DNA of 64,000 nt from JADLGF01 sp020849415 (lineage in GTDB: Bacteria > Chloroflexota > Chloroflexia > Thermomicrobiales > UBA6265), in the NCBI GenBank assembly GCA_033812595.1, contig JAPXTJ010000001.1, positions 1 through 64,000 of the forward strand. The letters are read 5' to 3'. Under the pieces are notes generated by a model that saw only the letters and a program-made list of their open reading frames with translations, was not told where the DNA came from and ran no database searches. The position numbers and the translations under genes were made by a program. Below are positions 25,757 to 35,029 of the stretch, piece after piece (positions within the stretch are counted from its first letter, which is position 1; each line of letters starts with the position of its first letter).

Positions 25757-26668
25757 ATGCGACTCGGATTGATGACCGCCGCGCTGCCCGGACTGGAGTT
25801 GCCGGGCCTGGCCACGTGGGCCGCGGAATCGGGCTATCAGATGCTCGAAATCGCCTGTTGGCCTCCGGCCAAGGCGACCCGCCGTTACGCCGGTGTGACC
25901 CACATCGATGTCACCGACCTCGACGCCGCGAAAGCACGCGAAATCCGGTCCATCATCGCAGGTCACGGGCTCGACATCTCATCGCTCGGCTACTACCCGA
26001 ATCCACTCGATCCCGATCCCGAGGTTTCCGCCGCCGCGTTCGAGCACATCCGGCGGGTGATCGACGCCGCGGCGTTGCTCGAAGTCGAAATCGTCGGCAC
26101 CTTCATCGGCGCCGACATGACGAAAAGCAGCGCCGAGAATCTCGAAACGTTCGCGCGAGTCTGGCCTTCGACTATCAAGTACGCGGGCGAGCGCGGCATC
26201 AAGATCGCGATCGAGAACTGCCCGATGCTCTGGCGCGATACCTGGCCGAGCGGCACGAACCTCGCCACCACGCCGGCGATCTGGAAGCGAATGTTCGAGA
26301 TCATTCCAGACGACAACTTCGGGCTCAACTACGATCCGAGCCACCTCGTTTGGCAGTTCATCGATTACATTCGGCCGATCCACGAGTTCACCGACCGCAT
26401 CTTCCACGTCCACGCCAAGGACATGCGCATCGATCGCGACGCCCTCTACCAGGACGGCGTGCTCGGCTGCGGATTCAGCTGGGCGATCCCGAAACTGCCG
26501 GGCTTGGGCGAGGTCAACTGGTCGGCCTTCACCTCGGCGCTCTACGAGGTCGGCTACAACTACGTGATCAGCGTCGAGCACGAAGATCGCGCGTTCGAAG
26601 CGACCGAGGATGCCGTCAAGCGGGGCTTCTACCTGACCCGCGATGTCCTCAAACCGCTGATTCACTAA
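25757..26668 (+). CDS. Sugar phosphate isomerase/epimerase (AP-endonuclease-2-type TIM barrel)
   Basis: The 303-residue protein shows the xylose-isomerase-like TIM barrel: MRLGLMTAALPGLEL at the start, GTFIGADM, IAIENCPM (Glu ligand), NYDPSHLVWQ (Asp-x-x-His), FHVHAKDM and SVEHEDR (Glu). These ligands bind one divalent metal in IolE/IolI-like enzymes, which isomerise or dehydrate sugars and inososes. ATG has aaggag seven bases upstream. It is the first gene of a tight operon; its stop overlaps the next start by one base (taATG). A second family member lies at 43019-43981. Confidence 0.88.
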   Translation: MRLGLMTAALPGLELPGLATWAAESGYQMLEIACWPPAKATRRYAGVTHIDVTDLDAAKAREIRSIIAGHGLDISSLGYYPNPLDPDPEVSAAAFEHIRRVIDAAALLEVEIVGTFIGADMTKSSAENLETFARVWPSTIKYAGERGIKIAIENCPMLWRDTWPSGTNLATTPAIWKRMFEIIPDDNFGLNYDPSHLVWQFIDYIRPIHEFTDRIFHVHAKDMRIDRDALYQDGVLGCGFSWAIPKLPGLGEVNWSAFTSALYEVGYNYVISVEHEDRAFEATEDAVKRGFYLTRDVLKPLIH

Positions 26669-27516
26669 TGGAGGACGAAACGTACGATTACGGGCTCGAT
26701 CCGGGCGAGAGCTTCGATCCGTTGGAGGATGAAGAGGTCGATCGATCGCAGCCGCACATCATGACCGTGCTCGGTCCGATTCACCCCGGCGCGCTCGGTC
26801 CGGTCAATCTCGCCGCTTCATTCGTTCCACGCAGTGAGCGAGAGGATATCGGCGCGATCCTGACAGAAATCCAGGAGTGCGCGGCGGTCGGGCTGAACGC
26901 GCTGGTCGATCTCCGCCCGATCCGCAGCCAGCGCGAAGCCGAGGCGGCGCTCTGGCTGGCGCAGCGTAGCGACATTCACCTGATCGTGTCGACGGGCATC
27001 GAGGGTGCTCCCGCTCAACTAATCGATCAAGCCGCGGTTGGTTTGCATGGAACCTCCGTGTTGCCGGGCCTGATCGTGGCAGATCCTGCGGATACGGCGA
27101 TCGCATCGGGACTCACCGGCAGGGAAGCGACGGGACTCCCATTGGTCATCGATGCCCGCCTCGGGGAGCCAGATTCGTTCGTTACGTCCGAACATGTGGC
27201 GACGGTGATCCGACCCTCAGGATCAGGCGTCAATCCGCCCAAGGGAGCCGGCATCCTGTTCGATCTCGCTGGTGATCCCCCGGCTCACTGGCCGATCGCC
27301 CCGGCAAAGCCCGGTATCAACGAATCACCCTGGCTGGTCGGGTACGATCCGGCCGATAAGGGCAGAGCGCTCTTTTCACGCTGGTCATGGCTGATCGAGG
27401 AATTCCCGATCTCGCTCCTGGAATCGGGATTCGAACTCGCTGATGTCCAGAATCTACTGATCGAGGCGCCAGCTGAATTCCTGACGATCGAATTGCCGGC
27501 AGCGCCGCGCTGCTAA
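26668..27516 (+). CDS. Phosphotriesterase-like protein lacking metal ligands
   Basis: The 282-residue protein begins with an acidic stretch, then HIMTVLGPIHPGALGPVNLA, closely matching the start of phosphotriesterase-family proteins (VLGPI-x-P-x-x-LG). Where these have HEH the sequence reads NLA. Later ALVDLRP and IHLIVSTGIEG correspond to the second and third strands, and the C-terminal FSRWSWLIEEFPISLLESGF resembles the family's end. The conserved His and Asp metal ligands are absent, so this is probably a non-catalytic homologue. It is coupled to both neighbours through taATG overlaps, implying a stable role in that operon. The family call is inference. Confidence 0.55.
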   Translation: MEDETYDYGLDPGESFDPLEDEEVDRSQPHIMTVLGPIHPGALGPVNLAASFVPRSEREDIGAILTEIQECAAVGLNALVDLRPIRSQREAEAALWLAQRSDIHLIVSTGIEGAPAQLIDQAAVGLHGTSVLPGLIVADPADTAIASGLTGREATGLPLVIDARLGEPDSFVTSEHVATVIRPSGSGVNPPKGAGILFDLAGDPPAHWPIAPAKPGINESPWLVGYDPADKGRALFSRWSWLIEEFPISLLESGFELADVQNLLIEAPAEFLTIELPAAPRC

Positions 27517-28196
27517 TGGAGGTTCCGTTCGTGTCTTTTCCCGGAGCGTTGATCTTCGATATGGATGGCTTGCTGGTCAACAGCGAACCGATCGCGGCCG
27601 TAGCGATGGAGCGTTTTCTCGCCCGGCGCATGCTCGATCCCGATCCCGACCTTTACCTGCAACTGCTCGGCCGTCGCTTGCCGGAGGCGATGCTGATCGT
27701 CAAGCGGTGGTACGGCCTCGAAGGTGAGCACGCCGATCTGACCGAGGAGTACGGCGGGCTGCGCCTGGCCGCGCTCAAGGAAGGGCTGCCGGTGATGCCG
27801 GGCGCGTTCGAGATCATCAGCTGGGCGCGCGAGATTGGACTGCCGCGGGCGTTGGCGACCTCCTCGATGCGCTCGCACGCCGATGTCGGCATCGCCGCTG
27901 CCGGCATCGGCGGTCTGTTCGACGCCGAAGCGACCGGCGATGAGGTCGAAAACGGCAAACCCGCGCCAGATCTCTTCCTGCTCGCGGCCGAACGGCTTGG
28001 GGTCGATCCGGCCGTTTGCCTCGTCTTCGAGGACGCTCCGGCCGGGGTCGCCGCCGGCAAGGCGGCGGGGATGGAAGTGGTCTGGATTCCGAACGATCAC
28101 ACCCGTGATGTGCCGATGCCGGTCGCGCCTGATTGGCGCGCCGAATCCCTGATCGAAGCGCGCGAGGTTTTGGAACGCCGCCGCTCCTCCACCTGA
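27516..28196 (+). CDS. HAD superfamily hydrolase (beta-phosphoglucomutase-like)
   Basis: The 226-residue protein has motif I IFDMDGLLVNSEP, a helical cap (LLGRRLPEAMLIVKRW), motif II LATSSMRS, motif III Lys in ENGKPAPDLFLLAAERLGV and motif IV VFEDAPAGVAAGKAAGM. FDMDG[LV]xxxSEP is typical of the beta-phosphoglucomutase/sugar-phosphatase group. It is the third cistron after the TIM-barrel isomerase and the phosphotriesterase-like gene, with a one-base overlap, so a sugar-phosphate substrate is likely. Confidence 0.9.
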   Translation: MEVPFVSFPGALIFDMDGLLVNSEPIAAVAMERFLARRMLDPDPDLYLQLLGRRLPEAMLIVKRWYGLEGEHADLTEEYGGLRLAALKEGLPVMPGAFEIISWAREIGLPRALATSSMRSHADVGIAAAGIGGLFDAEATGDEVENGKPAPDLFLLAAERLGVDPAVCLVFEDAPAGVAAGKAAGMEVVWIPNDHTRDVPMPVAPDWRAESLIEAREVLERRRSST

Positions 28197-28272
28197 CGGT
28201 CGGTGTCAGGTTCTTCTCCGATCATTTCTTCGGCTCCGAGCTACCGTCCGCACCACGAAGGAGACGAACCCG

Positions 28273-28773
28273 ATGGCCCATCCGCTGGTCGAGCAACTCC
28301 GATTCACCCGGGCCGAGTTCAGGCGCGGCCTGAAAGGCGTGACCGCCGAAGAAGGCGTCAAGCGCTTCGAACCGATCAACAGCGTTTCCTGGATCATCGG
28401 TCACCTCGCGAATCAGGAGCAGCGCTATTGGCTGGAGCGCATGAATCTCGACCCCGTTGTGAAGGGTTTGCACAAACAGGTCGGGTGGGGATCGCCGCCG
28501 AATACGCCACCCCTCGATGAGATGTGGGCGGCCTGGAACGCAATCACGGCTGCCACCGATCCCTGGCTCGACACCCTTTCCAGTACCGATCTCGAGGCGT
28601 TCCCGCCGCGCGCCAGCCGGTCAGAATCGACCGGTACGCTGATGCTCCGCGTTATCCATCACTACTGGTATCACCTTGGAGAGGCCTCGGCGATCCGTCA
28701 GATGCTCGGCCACACCAATCTCCCGCAGTTTGTCGGGGCAATTGGCGATGAGGCGCCGTACCGGCCGGAGTAG
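28273..28773 (+). CDS. DinB family protein
   Basis: The 166-residue four-helix protein carries the DinB/YfiT metal-site pattern: a first His in SWIIGHLANQEQRYW, and HHYWYHLGEASAIRQMLGH with two more His. Members are metal-dependent, some being thiol transferases that use bacillithiol or mycothiol; others are uncharacterised. ATG has gaaggag upstream (aaggagacgaacccg). It lies 76 bases after the HAD gene, so co-transcription is possible. Confidence 0.85.
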   Translation: MAHPLVEQLRFTRAEFRRGLKGVTAEEGVKRFEPINSVSWIIGHLANQEQRYWLERMNLDPVVKGLHKQVGWGSPPNTPPLDEMWAAWNAITAATDPWLDTLSSTDLEAFPPRASRSESTGTLMLRVIHHYWYHLGEASAIRQMLGHTNLPQFVGAIGDEAPYRPE

Positions 28774-28811
28774 GGCTTGTCGATTTCCCCCTGCAATGCC
28801 AGAGTTTCGGC

Positions 28812-30317
28812 ATGACGACGCACGCCCACCTTTCCGACTGGATCGATTCCGAAACCGCTGCGCTGAAATCATCGGTGCCGACCAACCGGGAAGAGGCGAT
28901 TCACGCGCTGCTCCATGCCCGGCGGTCGCCCGATCTCGAACAGCCTCCTACCCGTAAAACGGTGACCGGCGTGCCGGTGTCGCACCCCGGGCTGGCGCTG
29001 GCGTTGCAGCTTGTGCTCGAATCGGAATCGGCTTCGGACGATTGCGAAGCATCGGATGAATGGGCGGCATCGTTCCTCACGGACTGTAACGCCGTCGCGG
29101 AAGCCCGGATGGTGCTGGCGCACACCGAATCCGGGTTCATGAAACTCGCCGAGCCGGACGGACCGCATCTCAACGCCTGGATCGCGACAAAACGGGCGCC
29201 GGTCCGGTGGCGGGAGCTGCACGCCTGGACCCGCTGGGCCGCCTGGAACAACGGCCTTGCTGAAGTCGAACGTCCAACCGATTCGACCCTGCTCTTCTCC
29301 TACCAGTTCGGCTATCCGGCGGAATCGTCGCTCTTCGGCGCGAAAGCGAACGACTGGTTGCAGATTGTCGCCAAACTGTTCGAGCTGGCGGAATCGGCCA
29401 ATGCCGACCCGGTTTCGGTCACCTTGGATGGCTTGGTCGGGTATCTCGCCGAACGGCTCAAGGTCAAGCCTGAGTTGATCGCGGCGCGGTTGCCGCTCTT
29501 TGTCCTCAACCGCGAAAACGCCGCCTGGCACGCCGCGCCGCCCGCGATCGCCGCCGCTCCGATCGTCCGGGTCGACGAGGAAAAGCTGGTCATCTCGCCG
29601 CACGGCGTCTGGATGGCGCCGCTGATCTTCCTCACCCGCGAGATGCGCCGGCGGGATGCCGCCCTCTTTCACAACGCGTCGCAGGCGCGAGAAGACCTTT
29701 TCCGGCGCGAGCTGTACGCCCTTTTCCCGGAATCACGTTTCGTCACCGCCCGCAACCGGGTGCTGCTCAGAAAACCGGAAGGGGAGGCGCGCACCGATAT
29801 CGACGCCGCCATCTTCGACAAGAAGACCGGCACCCTGGCGATTTTCGAGCTGAAAGCGCTCGATCCCTTCGCCCGCTCGACGGCCGAACTCCAGCGCCAG
29901 CGTGACAACACGCTCGAAGCGGGGCATCAGGTCAGCGCCATCCTCGACTGGATCAACAAGCACAGCGCCGACGAATTGTTGAAACGGATCGATCCCGGCA
30001 CCGCCAAAAAACTCAAGGTGCAGAAAGTGCTGCCGTTCGCACTGGGTCGCTGTGTCGTCCGGTTCGACAACGGTCCGGCCCCGGAAGCCCGGGCTGGCTG
30101 GAGCGACTGGCCCAGCTTCATGGAGCAGGTTGAAACCATCGCCAGCTCCAACGCCACCAACCCGCTGCAATCGCTCCACACCGCGTTGTTGCAGTCAACA
30201 CCGGTGGAGATCGACCCCAACGCCTACCAATCCCACGAGATCCGTTTAGGGACGACCAAGCGCACGATCGAAGTCTTCCCGTCCTGGTCATCCCTGAACG
30301 ACTCACCCGAAGCCTGA
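28812..30317 (+). CDS. Uncharacterised protein with PD-(D/E)XK nuclease-like core
   Basis: The 501-residue protein belongs to no family that I can name. The segment around residues 330-350 (RTDIDAAIFDKKTGTLAIFELK) has the D-x(n)-E-x-K arrangement of PD-(D/E)XK nucleases: Asp in the first strand, then ELK in the next, followed by a conserved-looking QRQRDN helix. The N-terminal 300 residues are alpha-helical and unassigned. No methyltransferase, helicase or toxin partner adjoins it, and base composition is like its neighbours. Start ATG at 28812 has only a weak ribosome site. Nuclease activity is a prediction. Confidence 0.6.
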   Translation: MTTHAHLSDWIDSETAALKSSVPTNREEAIHALLHARRSPDLEQPPTRKTVTGVPVSHPGLALALQLVLESESASDDCEASDEWAASFLTDCNAVAEARMVLAHTESGFMKLAEPDGPHLNAWIATKRAPVRWRELHAWTRWAAWNNGLAEVERPTDSTLLFSYQFGYPAESSLFGAKANDWLQIVAKLFELAESANADPVSVTLDGLVGYLAERLKVKPELIAARLPLFVLNRENAAWHAAPPAIAAAPIVRVDEEKLVISPHGVWMAPLIFLTREMRRRDAALFHNASQAREDLFRRELYALFPESRFVTARNRVLLRKPEGEARTDIDAAIFDKKTGTLAIFELKALDPFARSTAELQRQRDNTLEAGHQVSAILDWINKHSADELLKRIDPGTAKKLKVQKVLPFALGRCVVRFDNGPAPEARAGWSDWPSFMEQVETIASSNATNPLQSLHTALLQSTPVEIDPNAYQSHEIRLGTTKRTIEVFPSWSSLNDSPEA

Positions 30318-30409
30318 GGGCCACCAGCGTTCCGCTTAACGAGCGCCGATAGCCCGCACACCCACGGCTTTGTGACTTGCGGACGACACATGAGTAGTCG
30401 AACGGAGAA

Positions 30410-30451
30410 AACGAAATCCACCCGGCGAAGACGCGCCGGGTGGATTTCGTT
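30410..30451. terminator. Bidirectional terminator
   Basis: An 18-bp perfect stem (aacgaaatccacccggcg and its complement) encloses a six-base loop. The minus strand continues into ttttctcc. It lies between the convergent nuclease-like and dihydrolipoamide dehydrogenase genes and chiefly serves the latter. Confidence 0.88.
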
Positions 30452-30471
30452 AACCTTGTATCGTTTGATGG

Positions 30472-31896
30472 CTAGATGTGGATCGCGTGGCCGAGGAGGT
30501 CGTGGGCGGCTTCGCCGATCACTTCCGACACCGTCGGGTGCGGGTGAACATTGATCGCGATCTCGTACGGCGTGCTTTCGAGCAGCCGCGCCAGCGCGCC
30601 CTCGGCGATCATCTCGGTCGCGTGCGGACCAATGATGTGCAGGCCGAGGAGATCGTTCGTTTCCGCGTCCGCGATCATCTTCGTGAAGCCGTCCGGGTGA
30701 CCCTCGATGACCGCCTTCGCGTTCGGCATCATCGGGAACTTGCCGATCTTGACCGTGTGGCCGAGCTTCTCCGCCTGGCGCTGGGTCAAACCGACGCTGC
30801 CGATCTCCGGCTCGCAGTAGGTGCAGCTCGGGGAATTGGTTTCATCGAGCGGAAAGGGGTTGAGCCCGTTGATGTGCTCGACCGCGATGATGGCGTGGCG
30901 CATCGCGGTGTGGGCGAGCAGCTGCCGGCCGTTGACATCGCCGATGGCGTAGATGTTGTCGACATTGGTCCGCATCATGTCATCGACGACGATGTGATCG
31001 TCGTCGATCTTGACGCCGACTTCCTCGAGCCCGATATCCTCGATGTTCCCCTGACGACCGACCGCGACCACGAGCACATCGGCGTCCACCGTGCGCTCCT
31101 TGCCGCTCTTCTCGTCCTTCAGCCGCATCGTCACGCCATCCTTGGTGACGTCGATGTCGTCAGCGGTCGGACGCGAGCCCGGCGCGAGGTCCATCTTCGC
31201 CTTGGTGAAGGAGCGGGTGAGGTGCTCGGCGACCTCGTGATCCTCCTGCGGCACGATGTTGCCGATCAGGGTCACTTTCGAACCGTAACGGTGGTAGACC
31301 GAAGCCCACTCGACGCCGGTGGCGCCGCCGCCGCGGACGATGATCCGGCCCGGCAGGTTCTCCATGACCACGGCGTGATCGGAGTTGATCACCTTCACGC
31401 CGTCGTACGGCACGCCCTTGATCGGGCGCGGGCGCGACCCGGTGTTGATGATGATCTGCTTCGCCTTGATCGAGAAAGGCGCCGCGCCATCGTTCGGCGT
31501 CACCCCAACGGTGGTCTTGTCGAGCAGGCGGCCCCGGCCGAGGAAGACCGGAATCTTGTGCTTCTTGTCGAAGAGGTAGAGGAGGCCCTTGTACTGCTTG
31601 TCGACCACGCTCAGCGAACGCTTCAGCGCCGTGTCGTAGTTGAAGCTGATCGAGCCATCGATATCGACGCCGAATTCACCGGCGCGCTTGATGGTGTCGA
31701 AAACATCGGCGGACTTGAGGAACGCCTTGGTCGGAATGCAGCCGCGGTGCAGGCAGGTGCCACCGAGCTTGATTTCCTCGACCACAGCCACGGTGTACCC
31801 GAGCTGCTTGGCGCGAATGGCGGCGACGTAGCCGCCCGTCCCTCCGCCGAGAAGGACGATATCGAATTCGTGGGCTGCGGATCCCGCATCGGTCAT
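30472..31896 (-). CDS. lpdA: Dihydrolipoamide dehydrogenase
   Basis: The E3 flavoprotein (474 residues) reoxidises dihydrolipoamide with NAD+ in 2-oxoacid dehydrogenase or glycine cleavage complexes. It shows the FAD site GGGTGGYVAAIRA, redox disulfide GGTCLHRGCIPTK, the NAD site RGGGATGVEWASVY, IYAIGDV, and the C-terminal active-site His in HPHPTVSEV with nearby Glu. Start ATG 31896 (MTDAGSAAHEFD) follows ggag; the longer open frame has no family similarity. No E1 or E2 genes lie beside it. Confidence 0.95.
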   Translation of the reverse strand: MTDAGSAAHEFDIVLLGGGTGGYVAAIRAKQLGYTVAVVEEIKLGGTCLHRGCIPTKAFLKSADVFDTIKRAGEFGVDIDGSISFNYDTALKRSLSVVDKQYKGLLYLFDKKHKIPVFLGRGRLLDKTTVGVTPNDGAAPFSIKAKQIIINTGSRPRPIKGVPYDGVKVINSDHAVVMENLPGRIIVRGGGATGVEWASVYHRYGSKVTLIGNIVPQEDHEVAEHLTRSFTKAKMDLAPGSRPTADDIDVTKDGVTMRLKDEKSGKERTVDADVLVVAVGRQGNIEDIGLEEVGVKIDDDHIVVDDMMRTNVDNIYAIGDVNGRQLLAHTAMRHAIIAVEHINGLNPFPLDETNSPSCTYCEPEIGSVGLTQRQAEKLGHTVKIGKFPMMPNAKAVIEGHPDGFTKMIADAETNDLLGLHIIGPHATEMIAEGALARLLESTPYEIAINVHPHPTVSEVIGEAAHDLLGHAIHI

Positions 31897-32071
31897 CGGT
31901 GCGCACACTCCAGATAATGGCCTGCCCGGCGACCCGCCGGATGCCGGCCTGCAAACTCCGGGAAGTATACCGGAGCGCCCGAGCCCCCGGCGTGAATCCG
32001 GCCGATCGGCGCGCAAAATGGGCGGCGAAACCAGCGTTCCACCGCCCATCAAGTCAACATCGGTGCCTGAA

Positions 32072-33001
32072 TCAGGCGTCGAGAAGGCCTTCTTCGACCA
32101 GAATCTGCCGCACGCGCGCCACCCCGGCGTCATCGAGCCGGGTCATGGGGCGACCCATCACGTTGGTCTTGATGATGCCGCGCAGCATCAACGCCGTTTT
32201 GAAACCGCCGTGCGCCGAGGCGGTCGAGCCACTCTTTGACATGTCACCCTGGCGGATGATGGCAAAGAGGCGGTTGAGCCGATCCTGTTCGGCGACGGCG
32301 GTGGCGTAATCGCCCGCCTGCACCGCGTCCCAGATCTTCACGAATCCGTGCGGATCGACATTGGCAATGCCCGGCACGCTACCAGAAGCGCCGGCCATCA
32401 GCAGGCCGTCGATGATCAGCTCCGAACCGGTGAAGATGGCGAAATCAGGGCGCGACCGCTTCTTTTCGATCAGCAGCCGGCGGAAGTTGCCCTCGTCGCC
32501 CGAACTGTCCTTCAGGCCGATCACGGTCCCTTCATCGACCAGTTGCAGCACCGTCTCCGGCGCCAGCTTGGTCTGCACGGCCACCGGGATGTCGTACGCG
32601 ACGATCGGCAGCCCGACCTCGGCCTTGATCTGGCGGAAGTGCTCGAGGATTTCCGGTTGGCTCGGCTTGAGGTAGTAGGGCGCGGTGACGACCAGGCCGT
32701 CGATCCCCGCCGCCTTGGCGGCGAGCGCGTGTTCGATCACCCGCTCGGTGCCGGAGTCCATCGTACCGGCCAGCAGCGGCACCTTGCCCTTGGCCTTGCG
32801 CACCGCCGTCTCAAGGATCTGGACCCGCTTGGCCGAGGTCAGGGTGGCGGTTTCGCTGGTCGAGCCGAGCATGAAGAGACCGTGCACGCCGGCTCCCAGC
32901 TGGAAATCGATCAGGTTTTCGAGCGAGGCGATATCGATCTCACCGCTTTCGGTGAAGGGGGTCGAGACGGGCGGGATGATGCCTTTGAGCGCGAGTGTCA
33001 C
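32072..33001 (-). CDS. Dihydrodipicolinate synthase/N-acetylneuraminate lyase family aldolase
   Basis: The 309-residue pyruvate-dependent class I aldolase has GSTSETATLT (phosphate/carboxylate loop), YDIPV with the conserved Tyr, and VIGLKDSSGD with the Schiff-base Lys. It starts at GTG 33001 after gaaaggaa. Such enzymes include DapA, NanA and 2-keto-3-deoxy sugar acid aldolases. Its place after transporter genes under a GntR regulator favours a catabolic rather than lysine-biosynthetic role (inference). The true substrate is unknown. Confidence 0.88.
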   Translation of the reverse strand: MTLALKGIIPPVSTPFTESGEIDIASLENLIDFQLGAGVHGLFMLGSTSETATLTSAKRVQILETAVRKAKGKVPLLAGTMDSGTERVIEHALAAKAAGIDGLVVTAPYYLKPSQPEILEHFRQIKAEVGLPIVAYDIPVAVQTKLAPETVLQLVDEGTVIGLKDSSGDEGNFRRLLIEKKRSRPDFAIFTGSELIIDGLLMAGASGSVPGIANVDPHGFVKIWDAVQAGDYATAVAEQDRLNRLFAIIRQGDMSKSGSTASAHGGFKTALMLRGIIKTNVMGRPMTRLDDAGVARVRQILVEEGLLDA

Positions 33002-33078
33002 CTTGGTTCCTTTCAATTGGATCGCGATATCCGGGTTGCCGGGGCAGGGGAGGATGAACGATGGGTCCCGCTTCCGCA

Positions 33079-34005
33079 CTACCTCCTGGCGCGCGGATCG
33101 AAGGCATCGCGCAGGCCGTCACCGATGAAATTCACCGCCAGCACGGTCAGCACCACCGCCACGCCGGCCGGCATCCAGAGCCACGGATCGTTTTCGAGCA
33201 CGCTCACGTTCCGGGCGACGTTCAGCATGTTGCCCCAGCTCGGGGTCGGCGGCTGCACGCCCGCGCCGAGGAAGGAAATGCCGGCCTCGAGCAGGATAGC
33301 GCTCGCCACGCCGAGCGATGCGTAGACGATCAGCACGTCGATCGCGTTCGGCAGCAGGTGCTTGCGGATGGTCCGCGACGAATCGACGCCGAGCGCCTGC
33401 GCGGCGTGGATGAACTCCTGTTCGCGCAGCGACATGAACTTCGCCCGCACCAGCCGGCTCGGGATAGGCCAGTTCAACAGGCCGATGACGAGGATCGTTT
33501 TCCCGACTCCTGGCCCGGCGATCGCCGCGACCGTCAGGATGATGATCACCGGCGGAAAGGTCATCATCACATCGGTCAGGCGCATCAATATGGTGTCGAT
33601 CCAGCCGCCGAAGTAGCCGGCGACGGCGCCGAGCAGGGTGCCGAGCGTGATCGAGATCGTCACCGCCGCCAAACCGACGGCGAGGGATACCCGGCCGGCG
33701 TAGACCGTGCGGGAGAAGGTATCGCGACCGGTGCGATCGGTGCCAAAGAAGTGCTCGGAACTCGGCGGCAGGTTCCGGTCGGTCAGGCTGATCGTATTCG
33801 GGTTGTGCGTCGCCACGATCGGGGCGAAGAGCGCCATGCCGCCGATGATCAGGAAGACGACGAGGCCGGTCACCGCCAGCCGGTGACGCAGGAAGAGCCG
33901 GATCGTCTTGCGCCACGGACTCTCGGTTTTCACCCGTTCGGCGACCCGCCCGGCACGAGCGAGGGCGGAATCATTGGCGGCGACCACCGCATCACCGTCA
34001 CTCAT
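33079..34005 (-). CDS. Oligopeptide-type ABC transporter permease (DppC-like)
   Basis: The 308-residue inner-membrane permease has the N-terminal DppC/OppC segment (FLRHRLAVTGLVVFLII), the EHFFGTDRTGRDTFSRTVYAGRVSLAVG motif, and the EAA loop (EFIHAAQALGVDSSRTIRKHLLPNA) that contacts the ATPase. Six helices are expected. It overlaps the DppB-like gene by eight bases. No DppD/DppF ATPase genes lie in the window. Confidence 0.93.
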   Translation of the reverse strand: MSDGDAVVAANDSALARAGRVAERVKTESPWRKTIRLFLRHRLAVTGLVVFLIIGGMALFAPIVATHNPNTISLTDRNLPPSSEHFFGTDRTGRDTFSRTVYAGRVSLAVGLAAVTISITLGTLLGAVAGYFGGWIDTILMRLTDVMMTFPPVIIILTVAAIAGPGVGKTILVIGLLNWPIPSRLVRAKFMSLREQEFIHAAQALGVDSSRTIRKHLLPNAIDVLIVYASLGVASAILLEAGISFLGAGVQPPTPSWGNMLNVARNVSVLENDPWLWMPAGVAVVLTVLAVNFIGDGLRDAFDPRARR

Positions 34006-34954
34006 AGCGAATCCTCGGATCGATCAGGCCGTACGCCAGGTCGGTCAGCAGATTGGCGATCATGATCACGATCGCCAGGATCAGCGTCATCGCCATGATC
34101 AGGTTGTAGTCGCGCCCATCGATCCCCTCGAGGTAGAGCCTGCCCAGGCCCGGCCAGGAGAAGATCGATTCGATGAACACCGCGCCGCCCAGCAGATTCG
34201 GCACGTAGGCGCCGATGATCGTCACCACCGGCAGCAGGGCGTTGCGCAACCCGTGCCCGACGATCACCGCGTTCTCGCGCAGGCCTTTCGCCCGGGCGGT
34301 GCGGACGTAGTCAGTCGTCATCACCTCCAGCATCGCCGAGCGTGTGTAGCGCATCGTGGAGGCCACGTAATTGATCGAGATGATCGCCGCCGGCAGGATC
34401 AGGTGGTCCAGCCGATCGGTGAACGAAAAGGGTTCACCGGGCGTCGATAAGCCCCCGGCCGGAAACCAGCGGAAGCGCAGCGAGAAGAGATAGAGCGCCA
34501 GCAAACCGGCCAGGTAGACCGGAAACGACACGCCAAGAAAGGCAAATACGGTCAGGATGTTATCGAGAAAAGAGTATTGCTTGATCGCGGATATGACCCC
34601 GAGCGTGACCCCGATCAGGATCCCGAAGGTCATCGCCGTGCCCATCAGCAGCATGGTGGGGCCGATGCGGTTGCCGATCGCCTCGGTAATCGGTTCGCCG
34701 GTGCGCTGCCGGTAGCCGAGGTTCCCCTGCACCGTTTCACGCAGCCAGAAGAAATACCGAACCGGCGGGGAGCGATCCAGACCAAGCTGCCTGCGCATGG
34801 CATCCTGCTGCTCCTGGGGCAGCGGATTATCCGGCGGCAGGAACGCCGTCAGCGGATCGCCCGGCGTCAATTGCAGCAGCGTGAAGATCAGCACCGTCAC
34901 CATGAACAGGATCGGGATGCTGATCAGCAACCGGCGTTGGATGTAACGTCCCAT
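33998..34954 (-). CDS. Oligopeptide-type ABC transporter permease (DppB-like)
   Basis: The 318-residue permease starts MGRYIQRRLLISIPILFMVTVLIF, the typical DppB N-terminal helix. It has the periplasmic segment LTPGDPLTAFLPP and QLGLDRSPPVRYFFWLRETVQGNLGYRQRTGEP, plus the EAA loop (DYVRTARAKGLRENAVIVGHGLRNA). It pairs with the DppC-like permease and is encoded directly after the solute-binding protein gene. Confidence 0.93.
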   Translation of the reverse strand: MGRYIQRRLLISIPILFMVTVLIFTLLQLTPGDPLTAFLPPDNPLPQEQQDAMRRQLGLDRSPPVRYFFWLRETVQGNLGYRQRTGEPITEAIGNRIGPTMLLMGTAMTFGILIGVTLGVISAIKQYSFLDNILTVFAFLGVSFPVYLAGLLALYLFSLRFRWFPAGGLSTPGEPFSFTDRLDHLILPAAIISINYVASTMRYTRSAMLEVMTTDYVRTARAKGLRENAVIVGHGLRNALLPVVTIIGAYVPNLLGGAVFIESIFSWPGLGRLYLEGIDGRDYNLIMAMTLILAIVIMIANLLTDLAYGLIDPRIRYE

Positions 34955-35029
34955 GCAGGTTCTCCCGCTCCGGCGAACGCCGGCCGCTCCCTAGGGAACG
35001 GCCGGCGCTGCGCGAAGTCGCCGTGCTGA

